This document shows positions 1-8,923 of a stretch of DNA of 64,000 nt, one piece after another. The stretch covers positions 62,001-126,000 of the forward strand of contig CAYJKJ010000002.1 in assembly GCA_964370715.1 (NCBI GenBank), read 5' to 3'. Under the pieces are notes generated by a model. The model had not been told where the DNA came from and did not search any database. It saw nothing but the letters and a program-made list of their open reading frames with translations. The number at the start of each line of letters is the position of its first letter. Position 1 is the stretch's first letter. Source of the stretch: CAYJAY01 sp964370715. Its GTDB lineage: Bacteria; Bacillota; Clostridia; Oscillospirales; Ruminococcaceae. The translations under genes and the position numbers were made by a program.

Positions 1-933
1 ATATCCATCCTTTGTTTTGAGCGCCGCTTGGTCTCCGCCCCGTCCGAGCGACATATCGAGAGCCTGTTTTGCTCTTAGATAGTTTTCATAATAGGTTCTA
101 GCGCCTCTGCCGACACCGATAGATAGCGTTAGCGGTATATTTCCGCTGGTCGGTATAGAGCGAACATCATCGAGAATTTCAAAACGTTTTTCTATTAGCT
201 TAACGATATGTTGTTCCTCAACAACCGCAAAATAGCTTCTTGAACTAATTCGAGTTAAAACTCCGTTGGTTGAATTAATGAAGTTTTCAAGCGTTCGGTT
301 AACGACCGCCATGAGTTCCGAGCGTTCGCTCTCCCCCGTTTCAACCCCAACTTCATCATAGTTATCTACCATAAACAAAATAATGCTGGGTCGACGTTTT
401 TTAAACTCAACCGCCATCTTGTTTTTTTCGGTATCTTCAACAAAGAGCGACACAAAAATCGTGTTCTCTCCCGATTTTGATACGTTTGAAAAAACGTTGA
501 AATGCTTTCCTCCGAAATATAGCCCAAGGCCTTCCGGCAAGCGGCTTTTTTCTATGTTGTATTCATCGATTGTGTCGGTTATATCTTCGAGAAAAATCGA
601 CTTTTTGTTTAAAAGAACTTTATCTCCAAACGCCGAGTTATACCAAAGAACCTTACCAAACTTGTCGGTCACCACAACAGGGGTCGACATCGATGTTAAT
701 ATAGATTGCCTGTCCTCGTTTATTCCTTTTTTTGCGCCGTTTATTATCTGGCTAATGCTTTTTCTTAATTTAAATACATTAAAGATAAATATAGTTATAA
801 CGACTATAGTTAGAGCAATTGCGATAAAAACATATTCCGAGCGCAACACAACAAGGTATGACACCAACACAACATAGCATACCACAAGTAAACAGAACAA
901 TATCTCTATAGTAAATCCTCTGTTTTTGTTCAT
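1..933 (-). CDS. gdpP: GdpP-type c-di-AMP phosphodiesterase, N-terminal part
   Basis: This reading frame runs off the left edge; the 311 visible codons are the N-terminal half. GdpP/YybT proteins are membrane-bound phosphodiesterases that hydrolyse c-di-AMP. Visible parts are two membrane segments (about residues 10-28 and 33-53), a PAS-like region (about 72-165), and a degenerate GGDEF domain whose signature is replaced by a stretch around ISSRSYFAVV. The last visible residues, SLGRGGDQAA, match the junction that leads into the DHH/DHHA1 catalytic domains, which lie outside the window. The start is ATG at 933, preceded by AGAGGTG. It lies 26 bp downstream of the RNase J gene on the same strand, so the two are probably co-transcribed. 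Confidence 0.88.
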   Translation of the reverse strand, partial: MNKNRGFTIEILFCLLVVCYVVLVSYLVVLRSEYVFIAIALTIVVITIFIFNVFKLRKSISQIINGAKKGINEDRQSILTSMSTPVVVTDKFGKVLWYNSAFGDKVLLNKKSIFLEDITDTIDEYNIEKSRLPEGLGLYFGGKHFNVFSNVSKSGENTIFVSLFVEDTEKNKMAVEFKKRRPSIILFMVDNYDEVGVETGESERSELMAVVNRTLENFINSTNGVLTRISSRSYFAVVEEQHIVKLIEKRFEILDDVRSIPTSGNIPLTLSIGVGRGARTYYENYLRAKQALDMSLGRGGDQAALKTKDGY

Positions 934-959
934 CTACACCTCTAAATTATATAAAAAAG

Positions 960-2903
960 TTAGATATCCATTATAATGGGGAGTATCATTGGGTTTCGTT
1001 TTGTCTTTTTGTTAAGAAGGGTTGAAAGCGCATTTCTAAGCGCAACCTTTATCTCGCCATAATCAAGCTCATCCGTTTCAAGGCATCTTTCGACAACCGC
1101 ACGGGCGCAAGCTTTTGTTTCGTCAATCAAGTTTTCGCTTTCTTTGACATACACAAAACCTCTTGATATTATGTCGGGTCCCGAAAGCAGCTCTTTTGTT
1201 CCGACATCTATCGAACAAACAACGACGATTAGCCCATCTTCCGCAAGATGTTTTCTGTCTCTCAAAACAACGCTTCCAACATCTCCGACCCCTAGACCAT
1301 CGACCAAAATTCTGCCCGACGGAACGGTGTCTCCAAGCCTTGCTTTGTTTTTCGAAAACTCGATAACTCTGCCTATCTCGGCTAGAATTATATCTTTGCT
1401 TTGGTAGCCCAACGATTTTGCAATCTCGCCATGTTTAATAAGATGTTTATATTCACCATGCACAGGGATAACGTATTTCGGCTTTGTTAGCTTAATCATA
1501 AGTTTAAGCTCTTCTTTGCAAGCGTGTCCCGAGGCATGAACATCATACATCGATTCATATATAACGTCGCTTCCCTTGCGCATAAGTTGGTTGATAACTT
1601 TAGACACCATCTTTTCGTTGCCGGGAATTGGGTTTGCCGAAATTATTATAACATCCTCTTCGCATATCGTCACCTGACGGTGGTTTCCTGCCGACATTCT
1701 TGAAAGAGCGGAAAGCGATTCGCCCTGGCTTCCCGTTGTTATAATGATAAGATCCTGTGGCCTGTATTTGCTTATGCTATCGATGCTAACTATAACGCCA
1801 TCGTTGACCATGAGATATCCTAGCTCGATAGCTATCTCGGTGTAGTTTTCCATGCTCCTGCCCGAAAACGCAATCTTTCGACCATGGCTTTGGGCGAGAG
1901 TTATAATCTGTTGAATCCTTTGGATGTTAGATGCAAACGTTGCAATTATAAGGCGCTTGCCCTCGGCTCTTCCGAAAAGCCTCTCAAAGCTTTCGCCAAC
2001 AACTCGTTCCGAAAGGCTAGTTCCCGGGCGTTCTGCGCTTGTGCTATCAGCCAAAAGCGCCAAAACCCCTTCTTGGCCCAGTTGGGAAAATCGAGGAAGG
2101 TTTATAACATCCCCGAAAACAGGGGTATAGTCGATCTTGAAATCCCCTGTGAAGATAATGTGGCCGCTTGGCGTGTTGATAGCATACGACATTGCATCGG
2201 GAATCGAATGGTTAACGTTAATTCCCTCAATAGAAAACTTTTTAAACTCGATTATCTCCCCCGGCTCGAGTTCATAAAGTTTTGCAACATCAAGCATTTT
2301 ATGCTCTTTAAGCTTTGCTTTAATAAGCCCAATTGCAAGCTTTCCACCATAGATTGGGATGTTGAGTTTTCGCAAGAAATATGGAATTGCGCCTATATGG
2401 TCTTCATGTCCATGCGTTATAAATATAGCTTTTGGTTTATGTTCAAGGTTTTCAACAAACGTGAACTCGGGGATTACTATATCAACGCCGTACAGCTCGA
2501 TATCGGGGAAACTCATTCCGCAATCAACTATGATAGATTCTTTGTCGACCTCTACCACCGTCATGTTTTTTCCTATTTCGCCGATTCCGCCGAGCGGAAC
2601 GATCCTGATATTAGCATCACGATTTTTCAAAACATTTCGTTTATCAGCTTGTTGATTTTTCTTTCTAATGGGTTGCTGTTTTTTTTCTGTTTTTAAAGTC
2701 GGTTGCTCTTTTTTCACCGGTTTTTTGTTTTGAACATTCTTTTGCATTGCGGTGTTTCTTTTTATCTCGTTCTTTTTTCTTTCGACAGTCTTTTTGTTTC
2801 GACCTTGTTTTTGGTCCTGGTTGTTTGACTTTTGCGTTTCAGGTTTATCTATAGTTATCCTGCCAAACGCTTTAACAGCCGGTTGTTTTTTTTGTTCTGA
2901 CAA
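960..2903 (-). CDS. rnj: Ribonuclease J
   Basis: RNase J is a metallo-beta-lactamase/beta-CASP nuclease that processes and degrades mRNA and rRNA by endo- and 5'-exonuclease action. The zinc-binding HGHEDH motif sits at residues 164-169, followed by the beta-CASP domain and a C-terminal domain ending in LPIIMDI. The catalytic core begins near residue 98. Before it is an extension of about 95 residues, rich in Lys, Gln and Asn, which makes the protein 647 aa against roughly 555 for typical family members. The likely start is TTG with GGAGG eight bases upstream. It is the upstream partner of gdpP. Confidence 0.93.
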   Translation of the reverse strand: MSEQKKQPAVKAFGRITIDKPETQKSNNQDQKQGRNKKTVERKKNEIKRNTAMQKNVQNKKPVKKEQPTLKTEKKQQPIRKKNQQADKRNVLKNRDANIRIVPLGGIGEIGKNMTVVEVDKESIIVDCGMSFPDIELYGVDIVIPEFTFVENLEHKPKAIFITHGHEDHIGAIPYFLRKLNIPIYGGKLAIGLIKAKLKEHKMLDVAKLYELEPGEIIEFKKFSIEGINVNHSIPDAMSYAINTPSGHIIFTGDFKIDYTPVFGDVINLPRFSQLGQEGVLALLADSTSAERPGTSLSERVVGESFERLFGRAEGKRLIIATFASNIQRIQQIITLAQSHGRKIAFSGRSMENYTEIAIELGYLMVNDGVIVSIDSISKYRPQDLIIITTGSQGESLSALSRMSAGNHRQVTICEEDVIIISANPIPGNEKMVSKVINQLMRKGSDVIYESMYDVHASGHACKEELKLMIKLTKPKYVIPVHGEYKHLIKHGEIAKSLGYQSKDIILAEIGRVIEFSKNKARLGDTVPSGRILVDGLGVGDVGSVVLRDRKHLAEDGLIVVVCSIDVGTKELLSGPDIISRGFVYVKESENLIDETKACARAVVERCLETDELDYGEIKVALRNALSTLLNKKTKRNPMILPIIMDI

Positions 2904-3129
2904 TTAATGTCCTCCGTTTAATTTTAAATAATGTTTGTGGTTTTTATAAAATTTTCTTATATTTTTTAAATTTACATTACAAAACTCTGTAAATTTTATT
3001 TTTACCATGATAAAATAGTATAACATAAATTTGTGTTAAAACAAACAGTTAAAAGTGATATAAGCAAAAAACAATAATATTTAACACTTTTTGATAAAAA
3101 ATCATTAAATAATCGAGGTAACTTTTGTT

Positions 3130-3567
3130 ATGAAAAACATCAAGCTTTATTCCGACGGGGCGTGTAGCGGCAATCCGGGCCCCGGCGGATTTGCTGCAAT
3201 CCTTGTTTATGGGGAAAAAGAAAAGGTTATAGTTGGGGGCGACAAAGCAACAACCAACAACCGCATGGAGCTTTCCGCCGTTATCGAGGGGCTATTTGCT
3301 TTAAAGGAGAGTTGTGCCGTCACCGTTGTGACCGATTCGAAATATGTTGTCGATGCTGTCTCAAAGGGTTGGCTATATGGTTGGAAAAAAAAGGGTTGGC
3401 GGAACTCCGCAAACAAACCAACGCCAAACGTTGATCTTTGGGAAAAGCTTTTGCCTCTTTTAAAGCAGCATCAAATCACCTTTGAATGGATTAAAGGGCA
3501 TTCGGGACACCCCTATAATGAACGTTGCGACGTTCTTGCGGTTGAATACTATAAAAAAAATTTGTAA
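3130..3567 (+). CDS. rnhA: Ribonuclease HI
   Basis: RNase HI cleaves the RNA strand of RNA-DNA hybrids. The 145-aa protein has the full family length and all four acidic catalytic residues: D9 (in YSDGACSGNPGPGG), E47 (NRMELSA), D69 (VTDSKYV) and D134 (NERCDVLA). The helper histidine H124 is in the GHSGHP loop. The basic-protrusion region typical of RNase HI is present around GWKKKGWR. It is transcribed away from RNase J and is followed after 81 bp by the iscS gene, which has its own promoter. Confidence 0.95.
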   Translation: MKNIKLYSDGACSGNPGPGGFAAILVYGEKEKVIVGGDKATTNNRMELSAVIEGLFALKESCAVTVVTDSKYVVDAVSKGWLYGWKKKGWRNSANKPTPNVDLWEKLLPLLKQHQITFEWIKGHSGHPYNERCDVLAVEYYKKNL

Positions 3568-3583
3568 ATTTTTTTATTTGGTA

Positions 3584-3611
3584 TTGCAAAAGTCTACTAA
3601 TTTGGTATACT
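3584..3611 (+). promoter_or_regulatory. Probable promoter of the iscS-iscU-mnmA operon
   Basis: A TTGCAA element (3584-3589) is separated by 16 bp from TATACT (3606-3611); a second, perfect TATAAT overlaps at 3611-3616. The sequence TTTGGTAT occurs twice here, about 24 bp apart, which could be a regulator site, but I cannot assign a regulator. Confidence 0.5.
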
Positions 3612-3648
3612 ATAATTGTAGCAATTAAAAAGGGAGATGACAAGAGGT

Positions 3649-4830
3649 ATGGACAAAAAAAATATTTATCTTGATAACGCAGCAACTACAAAGGTTAAAA
3701 GCGAAGTTTTTGATGCGATGTTACCATATTTAAAGGAATACTACGGAAACCCGAGCAGCGTTTATGACCTTGCCGGTTTTTCGAAAAAAGCTATCGCCAA
3801 TGCTCGAAACAAAGTTGCCTCAGCTTTAAACGCAAAACCCGAAGAAATTTTCTTCACATCCTGCGGAACCGAATCGGACAACTGGGCTATCAAAGGAGCC
3901 GCAGAGCGTGGCTCAAAAAAGGGCAAGAAACACATCGTTACCGCCGTGTTTGAACATCATGCAGTTCTCCACACCGTCGACCACCTTAAACGTGAAGGGT
4001 TTGAGGTAACGCTTGTTCCTATAATGAGCAACGGTTTAATCGATCCTCAAGAAGTTGAAAAGGCTATACGAGAGGACACCTGCATCGTTTCTATAATGTA
4101 TGCAAACAACGAGATAGGAACAATTCAACCAATCGCCGAAATCGGCAAGATCTGCAAAGATAAAGGGGTTTTGTTCCACACCGATGCGGTTCAAGCTGTT
4201 GGAACGGTTGAGATTGATGTTGTTAAACAAAATATAGATATGCTTTCGCTTTCGGGGCATAAGCTTAATGCGCCCAAAGGGGTTGGAGCATTATACATTA
4301 AAAAAGGGGTTATCATCGAACAGTTTATCGATGGTGGCGGACAGGAGCGAGCAAAACGAGCCGGAACCGAAAACGTTGCGTTCATCGTGGGGCTTGGCGA
4401 GGCTATCGAGCTTGCTGTTAAAAATCTTAAACAAAAAAACGATCATCTTTTAATGCTTAGAGAGCGTTTCCTTGATGGTGTTTTAAAGATAGACCGAGTT
4501 CACCTAAATGGCGACCGAGAAAAACGTTTGCCCGGAAACGCCAACGTTTCGTTTGAAGGCATCGAGGGCGAATCGCTTCTTTTGATGCTAAACATGGCGG
4601 GCATTGCGGCTTCTTCCGGTTCGGCTTGCACGTCGGGTTCGCTTGACCCCAGCCACGTTTTGTTGTCGATAGGCCTTCCCCACGCCATTGCGCATGGTTC
4701 ATTAAGGGCGACGTTTGGAGAGGACAACACGACCGAGGATGTTGATTATACCATACAACACATTACAAAAATCGTCGAGAGACTTCGCATGATGTCTCCG
4801 CTTTGGGAAAAAATTATTAAACAAGGTTAA
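3649..4830 (+). CDS. iscS: Cysteine desulfurase (IscS/NifS family)
   Basis: This PLP enzyme removes sulfur from cysteine and passes it as a persulfide to IscU and MnmA. The 393-aa protein opens with IYLDNAATTKV. The PLP lysine lies in SLSGHK (K205) and the catalytic cysteine in SSGSACTSGS (C327). An ATG at 3637 is also in frame, but the purine-rich ribosome binding site AAGGGAG directly abuts it, and family members usually start just before the YLDNAATT motif, so 3649 is preferred. The gene is first in an operon with iscU and mnmA, which agrees with its role as shared sulfur donor. Confidence 0.94.
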   Translation: MDKKNIYLDNAATTKVKSEVFDAMLPYLKEYYGNPSSVYDLAGFSKKAIANARNKVASALNAKPEEIFFTSCGTESDNWAIKGAAERGSKKGKKHIVTAVFEHHAVLHTVDHLKREGFEVTLVPIMSNGLIDPQEVEKAIREDTCIVSIMYANNEIGTIQPIAEIGKICKDKGVLFHTDAVQAVGTVEIDVVKQNIDMLSLSGHKLNAPKGVGALYIKKGVIIEQFIDGGGQERAKRAGTENVAFIVGLGEAIELAVKNLKQKNDHLLMLRERFLDGVLKIDRVHLNGDREKRLPGNANVSFEGIEGESLLLMLNMAGIAASSGSACTSGSLDPSHVLLSIGLPHAIAHGSLRATFGEDNTTEDVDYTIQHITKIVERLRMMSPLWEKIIKQG

Positions 4831-4851
4831 TAAACGAAAGGATTTATATAG

Positions 4852-5280
4852 ATGTATAGCGAAAAAGTTTTAGACCATTTTTCAAACCCACGCAATGTTG
4901 GGGAGCTTGAAGATGCCAATGGGGTTGGTGAGGTTGGAAATGCAAAATGCGGAGATATCATGAAGATGTATCTCAAGATTGAAAACGATATTATAACCGA
5001 TGTTAGGTTTAAAACGTTTGGTTGCGGGGCGGCTATCGCCACAAGTTCGGTTGCAACCGAGATGATAAAAGGCAAATCGATCCAAAACGCAATCGACCTC
5101 ACAAACAAAGATGTTGTCGAGCAACTCGACGAACTGCCAGCCGAAAAAATCCATTGCTCGGTTCTTGCGGAACAAGCAATTAAAGAGGCGCTTTCCGATT
5201 ACTACACAAAACAAGGAGTAGATCCCGAATCTGTTCTAGGCGCTAAAAAACTTAAATGCGATGTTTGTCATCATGGATAA
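4852..5280 (+). CDS. iscU: Fe-S cluster assembly scaffold IscU
   Basis: IscU is the scaffold on which new Fe-S clusters are built from sulfur delivered by the cysteine desulfurase. The 142-aa protein has the three conserved cluster cysteines: C33 in NAKCGD (with the neighbouring aspartate), C58 in TFGCGAA and C102 in KIHCSV. The C-terminus carries an additional CDVC pair. It begins 21 bp after iscS and its stop overlaps the start of mnmA, so the three genes are translationally linked. Confidence 0.95.
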   Translation: MYSEKVLDHFSNPRNVGELEDANGVGEVGNAKCGDIMKMYLKIENDIITDVRFKTFGCGAAIATSSVATEMIKGKSIQNAIDLTNKDVVEQLDELPAEKIHCSVLAEQAIKEALSDYYTKQGVDPESVLGAKKLKCDVCHHG

Positions 5281-6319
5281 CCCCAAAAACAAAATAGCTC
5301 TGGCGCTAAGCGGAGGGGTCGACTCTTCGGTTGCCGCCGATATACTCCAAAAAAACGGATACTCCGTTGTTGGGGTATATTTTGTTATGTCAGAAGCATC
5401 AATAGCCGGCGCAAAAGAAGCTCAAAACGTTGCGCAAAGCCTTGGGATTGAATTTCATGTTGTCGACATAAAAGAGCGGTTTGAAGATATCGTTATTAAT
5501 TATTTTTGCCAAAGTTATTGTAGCGGCAAAACCCCCAACCCTTGCATTATATGCAACCCAAATGTTAAGTTTCATGCTCTGGCGGAATTCGCCAACAACC
5601 ACGATATTCAAAAGATAGCGACAGGGCATTACGCCAACGTTAGAAATGACGGCAATTTCTCAATACTTTGCAAAGCGGATTATGTTGAAAAGGATCAAAG
5701 CTATATGCTTTCAACGTTGTCCCAAGCTATTTTAAATCGTGTCGTTTTTCCGCTCGGGAATTTAACAAAACCTGAAGTTCGAGAAAGAGCGGCAGCGCTG
5801 GGCCTTATCTCGGCAAACAAACCCGATAGCCAAGAGATCTGTTTTATCCCCGACAACGATTATCCAAACTTTCTTAAAAAACGAGGAGTTTTTGGAGCAA
5901 AGGGGGATTTCATTTTGACAACCGGTCAACGGCTCAAACCACACAACGGCGTTGAATGCTACACCGTTGGTCAACGACGTGGGTTGAATTTAAGTTATAA
6001 GCATCCGCTTTATGTCAACGAAATTTCAGAAAACGGCGATATTTTGGTTTCTGCCAACGACGAATTGTTTAAACAAAAAGTTTTAATTAAAGATTTGAAA
6101 ACAAGTTCTGCGGTGTCGCTATCGGACGGCGACGAGGTTTTGGTTAAACTGCGATCTGCGGCAAAGCCTGCTGCCGCCGTTGTCAGCGAGATTTGTGGCG
6201 GAGAATTATCGCTAGCGTTCGAAACACCGCAACGTGCGCCGGCTAAAGGGCAACAAGCTGTTTTATATATAAACAACGATGTTGTTGCAAGCGGCGAAAT
6301 TGTTTCAAGCGAACGGTAG
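5273..6319 (+). CDS. mnmA: tRNA-specific 2-thiouridylase MnmA
   Basis: MnmA installs the 2-thio group on the wobble uridine of Lys, Glu and Gln tRNAs, using ATP and sulfur relayed from the desulfurase. The PP-loop SGGVDSS is at the N-terminus. The catalytic cysteines are present: the one in NPCIICN and the one in DSQEICFIP. The 348-aa length is normal. The chosen ATG at 5273 overlaps the iscU stop by 8 bp, suggesting translational coupling; another in-frame ATG lies 12 bp earlier. Its position after iscS and iscU matches a dedicated sulfur-relay operon. Confidence 0.94.
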   Translation: MDNPKNKIALALSGGVDSSVAADILQKNGYSVVGVYFVMSEASIAGAKEAQNVAQSLGIEFHVVDIKERFEDIVINYFCQSYCSGKTPNPCIICNPNVKFHALAEFANNHDIQKIATGHYANVRNDGNFSILCKADYVEKDQSYMLSTLSQAILNRVVFPLGNLTKPEVRERAAALGLISANKPDSQEICFIPDNDYPNFLKKRGVFGAKGDFILTTGQRLKPHNGVECYTVGQRRGLNLSYKHPLYVNEISENGDILVSANDELFKQKVLIKDLKTSSAVSLSDGDEVLVKLRSAAKPAAAVVSEICGGELSLAFETPQRAPAKGQQAVLYINNDVVASGEIVSSER

Positions 6320-6357
6320 CAATGGTTGTTTAATTTATTAAAGCCTATATACATTCG

Positions 6358-6406
6358 AAAGCTTTGGGGTTGATGCTGAAAACGGCATCAATCGCCAAGG
6401 CTTTTT
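6358..6406 (+). terminator. Rho-independent terminator after mnmA
   Basis: A long interrupted stem (GTTGATGC pairing with GCATCAAT, extended by AAAGC and GGCTTT arms) ends in a run of five T. It begins 38 bp after the mnmA stop. Confidence 0.8.
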
Positions 6407-6419
6407 CTTTGGCAAAGTT

Positions 6420-6469
6420 AGCCTCCTTCTATGAGGGAGGTGGCAGGCGGTAACGCCTGTCGGAGGGAG
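6420..6469. repeat. Dispersed intergenic double-hairpin repeat, copy 1
   Basis: The element contains two short hairpins in a row: CCTCCTTCTATGAGGGAGG, then GGCAGGC and GCCTGTC arms around GGTAAC. An inverted, nearly identical copy lies at 16914-16960. Similar short palindromic units are often seen between genes in clostridial genomes (established background; no search was possible here). The rest of the 343-bp gap between mnmA and the ABC transporter holds terminators and nothing coding. Confidence 0.8.
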
Positions 6470-6556
6470 TTTAGGAGAATTTCTAACAGAATACTAAAAC
6501 CAATTTCTTAAATTAACATCAACCCTTCCCCAACCGCTTGATCCAACAAAACGCAA

Positions 6557-6593
6557 AACAACAGATAGCGACATTACATCACCATCTGTTGTT
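6557..6593 (-). terminator. Terminator of the sugar ABC transporter operon
   Basis: Perfect 10-bp arms AACAACAGAT and ATCTGTTGTT enclose a 17-base loop. On the minus strand a T-rich tract follows. It lies 70 bp beyond the stop of the substrate-binding protein gene. Confidence 0.7.
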
Positions 6594-6662
6594 CATTTTT
6601 GGATTAACTATTATCTTTCGAAAGAAAGTATCTAATATTGTTAAATACTTCTTAAGCTAATA

Positions 6663-7787
6663 TTAGTCGTAAAGAAGAATAGCGATATCTTCTTGTTCCA
6701 TGTTTTCAGCTGTGTAGAATTTGTATCCTGTGTCAACGATTTCATCAAGTGTTTCGCCCATAACTGCTTTGTATGCGAGTTCAACTGCTAGGTAGCCGAT
6801 CATGAACGGATCTTGTGTGATCGAACCATAGAACCAACCTTCTTTAACTGCATTCTTTTGGTTTGCGCCAGCATCGAATCCGATAACTGTTAGGTCAGCA
6901 TATTTGCCGCCATCTTTAGCAAGGTCTGTTCCGTCTGTTGTTGCAGCAAGAATTCCGCCAACAGAAGCTTCGTTTGAAGCAAAGAAACCGATTAGGTCTT
7001 CTTTAGCAAGAAGCGATTGAGCAACGTTTGAAGCGTCAGCTGGTTCTGTTGTAGCTGGAACTTGAACGTCGATGATAACTGCTGCGCCGTCAACAGGCAT
7101 AGCCCATTTGTCGTGACCTTCGATAGAAACTTGGCCGGGGAATACTTCTTCAGCAAGAGCTGCCATTTGGTTTACAAATCCGTCAGTTCTTCCAACGATA
7201 GAGCCAGAAGTTGCGTCTTGTGATTGGCAAGCGATGCGAACAGGAGCTTCAGGAGTTGCTGCTGCGAAAGCTGCTGCGAAAGCTTCAGCTGCGAACATTT
7301 CGTCTGCTGCTGCAGCTGCTGCTGCTTCGTTATCTGTTGAAGCTGTTGATTGGATTGTGCCTTCCGGTGCTCCGGGAACGCCCGAGTCGAAAGCAACAAC
7401 GGGAACTCCGTCAGCTTTAAGTTGGTTAAGGATTTCTGTAACTGATTCTGTGTCAAGAGCTGCAAGTGCTACTGCATCCGGTTCTCTTGCAAGAAGAGCG
7501 TTAAGTTGGTCTAATTGTTGTGAAACGTTTGTTTCGCTGTCCGGTCCTTGGAAATCGATTTCTACGCCAAGGTCTTCAGCTGCTTGTTCCGAACCAGCAA
7601 GAACGGTTTGCCAAAATTGGTGTTGGAAACCTTTTGATTCGATAGCGATAAAGAGATCTTCTGCCGGTGCTTCTGTTTCTGTTCCGGTTGCGTCGGGAGC
7701 AGGTGCTTCCTCTTCAGCGGGAGCAGCGCAAGCTGCGAAAGCAAAAACCATTGATAGTGCGAGCAATAAACAAAGTAATTTTTTCAT
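6663..7787 (-). CDS. Sugar ABC transporter substrate-binding lipoprotein (RbsB-like)
   Basis: This is the extracytoplasmic binding protein of the adjacent permease and ATPase. It has a lipoprotein signal peptide with the modified cysteine at C20, followed by an acidic, Pro/Ala/Glu-rich linker (residues 21-43) and a periplasmic-binding-protein type 1 fold resembling ribose-binding proteins (for example VVAFDSGVPG and the late VIGFDAG strand). A stretch at about 154-178 is almost entirely alanine with some Phe/Glu and is encoded by repetitive GCT/GCA codons, which is unusual inside such a fold. The substrate is a sugar; the nearby L-fucose mutarotase makes fucose a candidate, but that is inference. 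SD AGGAGA precedes the ATG. Confidence 0.88.
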   Translation of the reverse strand: MKKLLCLLLALSMVFAFAACAAPAEEEAPAPDATGTETEAPAEDLFIAIESKGFQHQFWQTVLAGSEQAAEDLGVEIDFQGPDSETNVSQQLDQLNALLAREPDAVALAALDTESVTEILNQLKADGVPVVAFDSGVPGAPEGTIQSTASTDNEAAAAAAADEMFAAEAFAAAFAAATPEAPVRIACQSQDATSGSIVGRTDGFVNQMAALAEEVFPGQVSIEGHDKWAMPVDGAAVIIDVQVPATTEPADASNVAQSLLAKEDLIGFFASNEASVGGILAATTDGTDLAKDGGKYADLTVIGFDAGANQKNAVKEGWFYGSITQDPFMIGYLAVELAYKAVMGETLDEIVDTGYKFYTAENMEQEDIAILLYD

Positions 7788-7823
7788 TTTTTTCTCCTAT
7801 TATTTTTATTTTTTATTCTGAAC

Positions 7824-7839
7824 CCGAGCTATTGCTCGG
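7824..7839 (-). promoter_or_regulatory. Intercistronic hairpin between permease and binding protein
   Basis: CCGAGC and GCTCGG arms enclose a four-base loop in the 76-bp gap upstream of the binding-protein gene. Such hairpins often protect the binding-protein part of an ABC transcript from decay; that role here is inference. Confidence 0.45.
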
Positions 7840-7863
7840 ATTGCATACTATTTAATTGTTCCC

Positions 7864-8850
7864 CTAAACTTTTTTAACAGCAGATGTTCTCTTAATTCTG
7901 TAGTTGTCGAGTAGAACTGCGCCAACAACAACGATACCTGTGAAAAGAGTTTGCCAGTGGGATTGAAGGCCAACCGAGAGAAGCCCTTGGCGAAGCACGC
8001 TCATCATGAAAACACCTATCATCGTTCCAACAAGGCTTCCTTGTCCGCCCGACATCGATGTTCCGCCGATAACAACGCCCGAGATAGCAAGAAGCTCAAT
8101 TCCCGAACCTTCGGAAGGGATAATCGAAGTGTATGCGGCTGCATAGACTATGCCGCCCATACCAACAAAAAATCCGCTCAATGTGTAGACTATGAGTTTC
8201 CAGTTTGAAACGTTAACGCCCGAAAGCCTTGCAGCTTCTTCGTTTGAACCCATTGCGAAAGTGTATCTTCCAAGTCTCGTTTTTGTTAGAATGATGTTTG
8301 CAATAATCAAAAATCCGAACAACCACAAAACCCCTGTTGGGAAACCTTCGTAGTTATAGAATATGTATTTAAACCAGCCGTCTTCTGTTCCAACTGTTGG
8401 GTATCTTTGAGTTATAACCCTTGTGGATATAGCGCCAAGACCCATCGAGATCATCTGTGTTCCAAGAGTTGCGATGAAGGGGGGGAGTTTTAATTTTGCA
8501 ACCATTATTCCGTTTACAAAACCAAAAAGTGTTGTAATTGTAACCGCAATTAAAAGAGCTACTAAAATATGCACATCCCAGTTGTTGTATGCATACCCGC
8601 CGATAAGCGCACCACACATCATAACAGTTCCGAGCGAAAGGTCGATACCGCCCGTTATAATAATAAACGTAACACCTATTGCAAGAAATCCAATGTAGTA
8701 TGAAGCGTTGAGGATTGCGATTGCTGTGTTAAGCGAAAAGAATGTCTCGCTTGCAAATGCGAAGAATATATACAGCACCACAAGCACTGCAGGAGCAAGC
8801 AATTTTTGCAAATCCAACTTCTTTTTAATTATACCTTTGTTGTTTTCCAT
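7864..8850 (-). CDS. Sugar ABC transporter permease (RbsC-like)
   Basis: A polytopic membrane protein of about 328 aa that forms the channel of the sugar importer. It shows multiple hydrophobic segments and family landmarks such as ITGGIDLSLGT near the first third and NEEAARLSGV in the cytoplasmic coupling loop that contacts the ATPase. The ATG at 8850 is preferred because GGGA lies six bases upstream; an ATG four codons earlier has its purine tract directly against it. The gene is second in the operon ATPase-permease-binding protein. Confidence 0.9.
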   Translation of the reverse strand: MENNKGIIKKKLDLQKLLAPAVLVVLYIFFAFASETFFSLNTAIAILNASYYIGFLAIGVTFIIITGGIDLSLGTVMMCGALIGGYAYNNWDVHILVALLIAVTITTLFGFVNGIMVAKLKLPPFIATLGTQMISMGLGAISTRVITQRYPTVGTEDGWFKYIFYNYEGFPTGVLWLFGFLIIANIILTKTRLGRYTFAMGSNEEAARLSGVNVSNWKLIVYTLSGFFVGMGGIVYAAAYTSIIPSEGSGIELLAISGVVIGGTSMSGGQGSLVGTMIGVFMMSVLRQGLLSVGLQSHWQTLFTGIVVVGAVLLDNYRIKRTSAVKKV

Positions 8851-8923
8851 CTCTATTCCCATTCCTTATTTATATTGATTTTAAACCAAGTTGTAAATTT
8901 GAAGATTAAAACTTTCAAATTTG

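Noticed and set aside
1884..2696. A 270-codon plus-strand frame opposite RNase J
   Set aside because: It lies wholly antisense to the clearly conserved RNase J gene, has no ribosome binding site and its translation resembles no protein family.
7234..7821. A 195-codon plus-strand frame, rich in Ala and Ser
   Set aside because: It is the antisense reading of the alanine-rich part of the binding protein; low-complexity codons leave both strands open.
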